Shown here: piece by piece, positions 1 through 5,354 of the stretch | Position numbering within the stretch: position 1 is the first letter of the stretch | How the letters are laid out: each line of letters starts with the position of its first letter | NCBI GenBank assembly: GCA_001771055.1 | Contig: MESS01000030.1 | Span: 20,538-25,891 of the forward strand | Reading direction: 5' to 3' | Length of the DNA stretch: 5,354 nt | Origin: Caldithrix sp. RBG_13_44_9 | Lineage (GTDB): Bacteria; Calditrichota; Calditrichia; RBG-13-44-9 | The notes under the pieces: generated by a model | The model's input: the letters and a program-made list of their open reading frames with translations, nothing else | Database searches by the model: none | What the model was told of the DNA's origin: nothing | Position numbers and translations under genes: made by a program

Positions 1-340
1 CTGCTCCCAAACCATCAGCCGCAAAATCACCCAGGCTGCAAAACCTTCCCGGAATATAATATTGATGAATTTCGTCACTCAGACCATAAACCGCGGAGAA
101 TACAATAGCAAATACCAGGTAATACCTCTGAAAAAGCTGTGAGAACTTCAGCAAAAAAAAGGAGCGGGCCACCAAATAACCAAATACCGCATAGAATACG
201 AAATGATAAAATTTATCCTGAATTTTGAATCCCAGATCCGGGGGATTGAGTTGGGGAATTGAAGAGAGGATAAATAAACCGACGGCCAATATTATTACCG
301 GTAAATGATATCGATAAAACGGACGCTGTAAAAGAATCAT
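1..340 (-). CDS. VanZ-like membrane protein, N-terminal part (cut by window edge)
   Basis: Reading the minus strand from the ATG at 340 gives 113 codons with no stop before the window edge. The protein is hydrophobic, with likely membrane segments near residues 13-29, 44-63 and 73-88. It carries the VanZ-like signatures: QDKFYHFVFY (residues 41-50), YGLSDEIHQYYIPGR (85-99, with the conserved D89-E90 and H92-Q93) and GDFAADGLGA (104-113). Family members are usually about 120-150 residues, so probably only the last membrane helix is missing. VanZ itself confers low-level teicoplanin resistance in enterococci. Most relatives are uncharacterised, and resistance should not be inferred here. The start is uncertain. 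The ATG at 340 lies 8 bases after the peptidase stop but has no good ribosome site. A TTG at 352, in frame and overlapping that stop as TTGA, has GGAG six bases upstream. Family assignment is firm; function is unknown. Confidence 0.88.
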   Translation of the reverse strand, partial: MILLQRPFYRYHLPVIILAVGLFILSSIPQLNPPDLGFKIQDKFYHFVFYAVFGYLVARSFFLLKFSQLFQRYYLVFAIVFSAVYGLSDEIHQYYIPGRFCSLGDFAADGLGA

Positions 341-348
341 CAGGCTTT

Positions 349-3300
349 TCAATAAAAACTCCGGAACTCAAGTCTCATGGCCCATCGAAAATCCACATTG
401 GTAGTGCTGAGTTCATTATTCACCCACACTGGAAAATCGAAATGGACCTGCTGGATGTCAAAATAATTTAGTACAAATGGCAAACGGGTAAGGGAGAGAG
501 TGAGCCCCCCTTCACCATAAAAAGTGGAAAAATTTCCCCGCTGATCCGAGCTGGATGACCAGGAAGTGTAAACTGAAAGCAAAAGATCAGACAAATAAGG
601 AATATACATATAGGTCAAATTTACCGGATTTCCCAGGGTGATTGCCAGATGTCCGTTCAAGATGTTATTCCCGGCCTGCTGCCAGTCATTTGCCCGTGCA
701 GCCAGATTTCCACCTCCTGCTTCAAAGATGTGCCCCTGCTCCCACCAGCTGGATGGGAGGCTGCCTTTTGCTCTCAGGAAGGGATTCCGGTAAAAATCGT
801 AAGTTGCTGCTCCTCCCAAACGGAAAGCTTTTTGCTGAGGAATTTCACCGGCCTGTCCTCCGGTGAAAAGTTGGACGGTTGCTTTTTGTGACAGGATCAG
901 AGGAAACCGGGCTAAGCCGCCGGCACTCCATTGATGATACGGATAATCACTCCCTAAAAAAGAGGTTTCACTATTCAGCTGGAATTCCCAGCCGGATGGC
1001 AAAAATCCTGCCTGCCACCAGCCCTGCTTATATGCTAATTCCAGGAAACTGATATTTCCGGAAGAGACCGGGTAGGGAAGATATTCAGATTCATAGAGAT
1101 AGCGCCATTGCCAGCCAGCTAAAAAATTCTGCACCTTGCGGTCCTGATCCACTTCCCACTGCAGCCATAATCCACTGCCGCGCTGACCGGTTCCATTATA
1201 CACAGTAGTCAATATATGAATATCGCGGTGAAGTGAATAAAGCGGATGCTCGAACCAGAATTCAATGTCTGGTTTAAAGGATAACAATCCCAGATAGAGA
1301 TTCAAACGGTGCTGATAATCCGGGGGGATGAAAGTTCCGCGGGTTCGTAATCCAATCTGTAATCCATCCAACTGATTATAGAAGGCAAAAGGTAACAGAG
1401 TGACGGTGTAACCATCTACCTTGGGACGGTAATATTGCCTATTGAGCCAGTAGAAATAAATTTTTGGTCTTTCACTGCTATCATTGAATGGATTGATATC
1501 CAGCAGCTGCTGATCAGGATTCAGTTCAATTTTCTCGACTTTTTTTGGCAATCTTAGACTGACCACTTTTCCTTTCTCATAAAAGGGCCAGGGAGTGATC
1601 GGATAATCATCCGGAGGACGAAAATTGATACCATCATCTATTTCTATCCGGAAATCCCGGCGCGTTCCGTCATGATAGGAAATCCGGAAATCCAGCGGCA
1701 TCACGATGGGCTGTTTCCGCTGGAATCGGATTTCTGCCTGATAATATAAGGAGTCACCCTGAATCCACTTTCCAGAAAAATGCCGTAAGGCATAGTCGCA
1801 GGTCCAGGTGGTATTCAACCATTCATCAAAAAACCAATCTAATTTTTGCTGGTAAGTGTTCTCGAAAACAGAAAAAAGATCTTCCGGATCGGGGTGACGA
1901 TATTTCCAGGATTGGTAATAGGCAGTTATCCCTTTCCAGAATAAAGAATCTCCACCTACCAATTTCAATTGATCGATTACCAGACTCATTTTTTGGTATG
2001 AAGGAATATAGGGATTTCCCTGAAACCAGTCAAAATGACGATTGATGGGCTCCTGCTCCTGTCGCCTCATATACCGCTGGTAAAAATATCGGTCGAGTTG
2101 CCGGCGGTCTTCCCAATAACCAAACCATTTACCCCAGAAGCCGGTGGGAGATTCAATGTAACTTCTTTCCGTGCCATAAACATGATTCATGGCCTCTCTT
2201 TCGAAAAAGGTGGCAAAGCCTTCGTCCATCCAGCCGTAGCGGGTCTGATTATTGGCCAGGATTCCATAAAACCATTGGTGAGCAATTTCATGAATGATGG
2301 TAGCGCTCAGTTCTTCCGGTTCAGAGATCATATCATTAATGATCACCAGATTGGGATATTCGATTCCACCGGCGTTAATATAGCCATCCACGATAGTCAG
2401 GTTGGAATAGGGATAAGGACCAATCCGCTCGGTCATAAATTTAAAAGCCTGCCCGGCAATCTCGATCTGCACTTCCCATTCTTTAAGTCGATAAGGTAAT
2501 ATCAAAAAAGTGAGAGTAGTACTATCCACTTTTGTTTCCCGGAGGACAAATTCCGGATCCGCACACCAGGCAAAATCGTGGACCCGCGGCGCTGAGAAGT
2601 GGTAGGTCACCCGACTGCTGTCATCATGGTAGTTATAAATTCGTTTTCTCTCCGAAAACAACAGGGAATCCGGCAGAACTTCAGGATTGAGCATCACTCC
2701 GGTAGCTCCCACCACAAATCCCTGCGGCACTGTTAGATCCACCCGGAAATCAGCCCATTCCTGAAAAAATTCCCCATCAATATGCTGGCTGGTTTGCCAG
2801 CCCTGCTGGTTGTATACCACCGGAGTTGGATACCAATTGCCGACATCATAGTGATCTCCATAATATCCAAAACGGTCCGATGCTTCAGGTAGTACAGTAT
2901 TAAAACGGATGATTAATCTGGTTGAATCTGCCGGAAAGACCGGCTGAAGCAGAAGCACTTTCAGCAGAGTACCGGCAATTTCATATTTGAGCTCCGTGCC
3001 ACTCTCATCCTGCAAGGATATGATCTCCTGATAACCGGCAGAATTTAATTTAGTGGGAATAACCGGTTTATACCGATTGATATATAGATGAAAAAACAGA
3101 TGTAACAGGGTGTCCGGAGAATGATTATGATAGGTGATTTCCTGCCTGCACTCCAATCGATTCAGTTCAGTGAGTAATCCAACCTGAATATGATAGTCCA
3201 CCTGCTGCTGAAAATATCCGGAGACCGGCCGGGAAAAAACGGGATTGAGTGCAAACAAGAGTAAAATAAAACCGGATAATCCCATTTGCTTTCTTCTGTT

Positions 3301-3357
3301 TTGAGAAATTCGGGGTGGGCAGCAGTCTGTCAGGAGATTTCGAGATAGAAATTGCAT
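349..3357 (-). CDS. M1-family zinc metallopeptidase with predicted C-terminal outer-membrane beta-barrel
   Basis: A predicted exported, zinc-dependent aminopeptidase-like protein of 1002 residues. Residue numbers count from the ATG at 3357. A hydrophobic signal segment lies at about 27-42. An N-terminal beta domain follows at about 50-290. The gluzincin site is complete: HEIAH (356-360), then E379 exactly 18 residues later in GWMDEGF, giving zinc ligands H356, H360 and E379 and general base E357. The usual GAMEN exopeptidase motif appears as GGIEYP (330-335). Y454 in PSYQKMSLVI is the likely transition-state tyrosine. From about residue 632 the chain is rich in aromatic residues in alternating, strand-like stretches, includes an Omp85-like FRLGG (845-849), and ends in LEFRSFY with a terminal aromatic. 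I infer an outer-membrane barrel anchoring the peptidase. The start could be the ATG at 3285, which puts the signal segment at the N terminus. Peptidase assignment is strong; the barrel is inference. Confidence 0.9.
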   Translation of the reverse strand: MQFLSRNLLTDCCPPRISQNRRKQMGLSGFILLLFALNPVFSRPVSGYFQQQVDYHIQVGLLTELNRLECRQEITYHNHSPDTLLHLFFHLYINRYKPVIPTKLNSAGYQEIISLQDESGTELKYEIAGTLLKVLLLQPVFPADSTRLIIRFNTVLPEASDRFGYYGDHYDVGNWYPTPVVYNQQGWQTSQHIDGEFFQEWADFRVDLTVPQGFVVGATGVMLNPEVLPDSLLFSERKRIYNYHDDSSRVTYHFSAPRVHDFAWCADPEFVLRETKVDSTTLTFLILPYRLKEWEVQIEIAGQAFKFMTERIGPYPYSNLTIVDGYINAGGIEYPNLVIINDMISEPEELSATIIHEIAHQWFYGILANNQTRYGWMDEGFATFFEREAMNHVYGTERSYIESPTGFWGKWFGYWEDRRQLDRYFYQRYMRRQEQEPINRHFDWFQGNPYIPSYQKMSLVIDQLKLVGGDSLFWKGITAYYQSWKYRHPDPEDLFSVFENTYQQKLDWFFDEWLNTTWTCDYALRHFSGKWIQGDSLYYQAEIRFQRKQPIVMPLDFRISYHDGTRRDFRIEIDDGINFRPPDDYPITPWPFYEKGKVVSLRLPKKVEKIELNPDQQLLDINPFNDSSERPKIYFYWLNRQYYRPKVDGYTVTLLPFAFYNQLDGLQIGLRTRGTFIPPDYQHRLNLYLGLLSFKPDIEFWFEHPLYSLHRDIHILTTVYNGTGQRGSGLWLQWEVDQDRKVQNFLAGWQWRYLYESEYLPYPVSSGNISFLELAYKQGWWQAGFLPSGWEFQLNSETSFLGSDYPYHQWSAGGLARFPLILSQKATVQLFTGGQAGEIPQQKAFRLGGAATYDFYRNPFLRAKGSLPSSWWEQGHIFEAGGGNLAARANDWQQAGNNILNGHLAITLGNPVNLTYMYIPYLSDLLLSVYTSWSSSSDQRGNFSTFYGEGGLTLSLTRLPFVLNYFDIQQVHFDFPVWVNNELSTTNVDFRWAMRLEFRSFY
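359..362 (-). promoter_or_regulatory. Possible ribosome binding site for the VanZ-like gene
   Basis: GGAG on the minus strand, inside the last codons of the peptidase gene. It is 6 bases from the TTG at 352 and 18 bases from the ATG at 340. Its spacing fits the TTG start, which would overlap the peptidase stop as TTGA and suggest translational coupling. The motif is short and could be chance. Confidence 0.35.
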
Positions 3358-3419
3358 TGAGCAGAAAACCTTTGATGAATGACAGGAAGCCGTTCTTTCA
3401 ATACGGTGGAAAGTTCAGT
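3358..3419. other. Short spacer between dinB and the peptidase gene
   Basis: This is the only real gap in the gene string: 62 bases, or 134 if the peptidase starts at 3285. On the minus strand an AAAGG lies 11 bases before the ATG at 3357, which is long for a ribosome site. The alternative ATG at 3285 has a purine-rich AGAAGAAAG just upstream. I see no hairpin followed by a T-run and no convincing -35/-10 pair, so read-through from dinB is the simplest reading. Confidence 0.5.
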
Positions 3420-4631
3420 TTAACTTTTATCCCGGGCAGTTTTTCTCGGTTTAGAATCCAGAGCTTCGGCATGCCGGATTATGCTTTTTCCAAATTTATC
3501 CTGAATCTGATCCATGACTTTTTCCATTTTCATTTTTTTCTGGTTATCAAGGTCCCAGATACTCAACTGGCTTCCGGATTCATTTTCCAGCTGGGAGACA
3601 CCTACCCCCAGGAGGCGGACATAAGATTCCAGCGGTAAAAATTCTAAAAATAATTGTTTGGCCACCTCAAAAATTTCCTGTGTCAAAAAAGTTGCGTCTT
3701 TCAAAGTATGACTGCGGGTATGTGTCTTGAAATCGGAGAATCGGACTTTCAGATGTACGGTCCTTCCCTGGATCTTGGAGCGGCGCAGTCTACCGCCTAC
3801 TTTTTCAGCCAGGGCAAATATCGTCCGGCGGAGGAATTCCACATCGTTCAGATCTTCTTCAAAAGTTACTTCATTGCTAACCGATTTTGCCTGATCTTCC
3901 GTGGTAACAGAACGATCATCCCATCCCCGGGCCATGCGGTATATATGCTCTCCCCATTTCCCGAATTTGTCTACCAATATTTTTTGCGGATACTGGCGCA
4001 GTTGCAAAACAGTTTTTATTCCCAACTGCTGTAACTGCATAGAAGTCTGTTTACCAATACCCCAGAGTCTGGTGACCGGTAGCGGATCCAGAAATTCCTG
4101 GACTTTATCCGGATAGACAATCATCAGTCCATCAGGTTTTAAAAAATCAGAAGCGATTTTTGCCACACTTTTACTGGGAGCGATTCCTACTGAGGCAGTG
4201 AGAGAAGTTTTACTTTTAATTTCAGTTTTTATTTTTTGACCTATCTCCTCAACCGTTTTATACAGATGAGCGCTGCCGGTCATATCCAAAAAAGCTTCAT
4301 CGATACTTATTGCTTCTATCAGTGGTGAGATGGTCTCCAGAACTGCGAATACCTGTTGAGAATAGTGACCATATACATCTCCATGCGGCAAAACATAAAT
4401 ACCCTGTGGACACAGGCGGTAAGCCTGTGAAATAGGCATAGCGGAATGGACTCCAAATTTACGGGCTTCATATGAGGCGGCAGAGACCACTCCCCTTCCT
4501 TTTCCGGCCTGAGGATCTGCACCTACAATTACCGGTTTTCCCTGCCATTCCGGATGGAGCAGTTGTTCCACTGCCGCAAAAAAGGCATCCATGTCCACAT
4601 GGACAATGATTCGTAACCAGGAATTTTGCAT
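3420..4631 (-). CDS. dinB: DNA polymerase IV (Y-family translesion polymerase)
   Basis: A cytoplasmic Y-family polymerase that copies past damaged bases with low fidelity and no proofreading. At 403 residues it is slightly longer than E. coli Pol IV (351), as is common for DinB proteins with a longer tail. The palm begins with HVDMDAFFAAVE (11-22), which holds metal ligand D13 and the steric-gate F18 that excludes ribonucleotides. YEARKFGV (54-61) is the conserved finger motif. SIDEAFLD (109-116) supplies catalytic D111 and E112. SVGIAPSKSVAKIASD (147-162) and the helix-hairpin-helix region LWGIGKQT (189-196) follow. The little-finger domain spans about 245-350. QLSIWD (355-360) resembles the sliding-clamp binding motif, followed by a lysine-rich linker and DKFG (378-381). 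The ATG shares one base with the upstream stop (TAATG), implying coupled translation. All key residues are present. No LexA-type control can be judged because the operon promoter lies outside the window. Confidence 0.97.
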   Translation of the reverse strand: MQNSWLRIIVHVDMDAFFAAVEQLLHPEWQGKPVIVGADPQAGKGRGVVSAASYEARKFGVHSAMPISQAYRLCPQGIYVLPHGDVYGHYSQQVFAVLETISPLIEAISIDEAFLDMTGSAHLYKTVEEIGQKIKTEIKSKTSLTASVGIAPSKSVAKIASDFLKPDGLMIVYPDKVQEFLDPLPVTRLWGIGKQTSMQLQQLGIKTVLQLRQYPQKILVDKFGKWGEHIYRMARGWDDRSVTTEDQAKSVSNEVTFEEDLNDVEFLRRTIFALAEKVGGRLRRSKIQGRTVHLKVRFSDFKTHTRSHTLKDATFLTQEIFEVAKQLFLEFLPLESYVRLLGVGVSQLENESGSQLSIWDLDNQKKMKMEKVMDQIQDKFGKSIIRHAEALDSKPRKTARDKS

Positions 4632-4633
4632 TA
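4629..4633 (-). other. TAATG stop/start overlap between unknown gene and dinB
   Basis: On the minus strand the TAA of the upstream gene and the ATG of dinB share one A. Upstream there is only a weak GGA about 8 bases away, so dinB is probably translated largely by termination-reinitiation. This supports both the chosen dinB start and co-transcription of the two genes. Confidence 0.85.
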
Positions 4634-5332
4634 ACGAAGTCCGAAGATCGCTAATAAAAAAACCGAAAAAATCAATGCCCAGTAGATATTCTGACGGCGT
4701 TTTTCTTTTTCTTTTAAATCACTATCGCTCTGTCCCAGGGAAAGGTCGCGGTAGTCACCTACCGCCAGTTCAAATCTACCGTCCATTATATAATGACTAA
4801 AAATTAAGGGTGAAAGTGATTGTGGCTGATCAAATTCCATAAATAAAACTCCTGATTGAATATCACCTTTTTTGTCACGGGTAAATGTTACCTGACCAGT
4901 AATATTTCTGCTATCAGTCTTTTGCGGCAGTAACATTCCATCTTTAGAAATAAATACCAGGTAAGAATCTCCTCTCCAGCTGACGGTATCTGGTAAAGTA
5001 TCACCCAGAACAACTAAAATATCATAAAAATCAGGATTTTGATCACTTAAATTTCCAGCAATTATTCTGAGAACATGATTTTCACCGCTCCCAAATTGGG
5101 GTGAATATAAAATGCGGCGTGATTCGCCACCCTGAACTAATACCGTTGAGTCATAGCTAAGGATTACCTTACGATAAAGAAGAGCCTGCTGCACTGGAAA
5201 ATTAGTGGATTCTCGATCATCAATCTTTATGTTAATATTCCCGAGTGCAGGTTTCTGTGCCAGCAGCTCTTCCTGATTGATAACAGTAAACACCACCAAT
5301 AGAAAAATCAAATAGCTCAATTTTTTCATCAT
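4631..5332 (-). CDS. Unrecognised exported protein with C-terminal membrane segment
   Basis: I do not recognise this 233-residue protein. It starts MMKKLSYLIFLLVVF, a typical Sec signal peptide with a basic start and hydrophobic core, and a likely cleavage site after ELLA (A25). There is no lipobox cysteine, and I find no cysteine anywhere. Residues about 30-200 look like an extracytoplasmic beta-rich domain. The tract TGQVTFTRDKKGDIQSGVLF (145-164) and the segment DGRFELAVGDYRDLSLG (184-200) alternate hydrophobic and polar residues. A charged patch, KEKEKRR (207-213), precedes a single membrane helix at about 216-231, and the protein ends two residues later in LR. I infer a periplasmic domain tethered to the inner membrane by its C terminus. 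The gene is immediately upstream of dinB with a one-base overlap. It is more AT-rich than its neighbours and lacks the CCGG tetramers that fill them. The start could also be the second ATG at 5329. The gene is very likely real; its role is unknown. Confidence 0.8.
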   Translation of the reverse strand: MMKKLSYLIFLLVVFTVINQEELLAQKPALGNINIKIDDRESTNFPVQQALLYRKVILSYDSTVLVQGGESRRILYSPQFGSGENHVLRIIAGNLSDQNPDFYDILVVLGDTLPDTVSWRGDSYLVFISKDGMLLPQKTDSRNITGQVTFTRDKKGDIQSGVLFMEFDQPQSLSPLIFSHYIMDGRFELAVGDYRDLSLGQSDSDLKEKEKRRQNIYWALIFSVFLLAIFGLR

Positions 5333-5339
5333 CTCGCCT
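5333..5339 (-). promoter_or_regulatory. Possible ribosome binding site, first gene of the string
   Basis: AGGCGAG on the minus strand sits directly before two adjacent ATG codons. The AGG is 4 bases from the ATG at 5332 and 7 bases from the one at 5329, so spacing slightly favours the second ATG. The match to the Shine-Dalgarno consensus is weak. Confidence 0.4.
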
Positions 5340-5354
5340 GGTTTAGTCTAAAAA

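Noticed and set aside
642..891. Two overlapping plus-strand open frames of 74 and 80 codons
   Set aside because: Both lie opposite the predicted barrel region of the peptidase. They look cysteine- and proline-rich without family features and are shadows.
1646..1693. 12-base direct repeat (ATCCGGAAATCC at 1646 and 1682)
   Set aside because: The copies are 36 bases apart, in frame, and encode a repeated DFRI in adjacent beta-strands of the peptidase. This fits ordinary coding similarity, not a mobile or regulatory repeat.
2035..2499. Plus-strand open frame of 154 codons
   Set aside because: It lies opposite the catalytic region of the M1 peptidase, including the HExxH site. Its translation shows no recognisable domain, so it is a shadow.
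3358..3400. Possible promoter before the peptidase (TTGAAA as a -35 box)
   Set aside because: At 17 bases spacing the -10 position reads TCATCA, a poor match, so there is no support for an internal promoter.
3372..3410. Possible hairpin in the dinB-peptidase spacer
   Set aside because: The best arms are only 4-5 bases (CCGT/ACGG, CTTTC/GAAAG) with no following T-run on the minus strand, too weak for an intrinsic terminator.
3315..4116. Plus-strand open frames of 107, 126 and 71 codons
   Set aside because: They lie mostly opposite dinB, whose motifs are continuous on the minus strand, and show no features of their own.
4319..4522. Minus-strand open frame of 67 codons in another frame of dinB
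   Set aside because: It covers the finger and palm region of dinB in the wrong frame and is not plausible as a separate gene.

Overview
All four genes in this window lie on the minus strand, read from high to low coordinates with little space between them, so they look like one transcription unit. Both edges cut into the surroundings. The left edge truncates the last gene. The right edge leaves only about 22 bases upstream of the first gene, so the promoter is not visible.

In transcription order: (1) an unrecognised 233-aa exported protein with a signal peptide and a C-terminal transmembrane segment (4631-5332). (2) DNA polymerase IV (DinB), complete with all hallmark motifs (3420-4631), whose ATG shares one base with the preceding stop codon (TAATG). 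(3) A roughly 1000-residue M1-type zinc metallopeptidase (349-3357) with a signal peptide, an intact HExxH-x18-E site and a long C-terminal part that looks like an outer-membrane beta-barrel. (4) The N-terminal 113 residues of a VanZ-like membrane protein (1-340), which starts at or within a few bases of the peptidase stop.

The host is probably a Gram-negative bacterium, because the peptidase appears to carry an outer-membrane barrel ending in an aromatic residue. M1 peptidases with GGxEYP in place of GAMEN and large C-terminal extensions suggest the FCB side of the tree (Bacteroidota, Ignavibacteria, Calditrichota, Marinimicrobia and relatives). That placement rests on protein character alone. 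Weak Shine-Dalgarno sites and moderate GC content fit it but prove nothing.

Three of the four products belong to the envelope (periplasmic or inner-membrane protein, outer-membrane peptidase, VanZ-like membrane protein), and the fourth is a translesion polymerase. I see no functional reason for this mix beyond co-transcription. I found no RNA genes, mobile elements, CRISPR arrays or convincing terminators. The most interesting item is the predicted peptidase-barrel fusion with a degenerate Omp85-like motif. Next come the topology of the unknown exported protein and the strong enrichment of CCGG, which is absent from that same gene.
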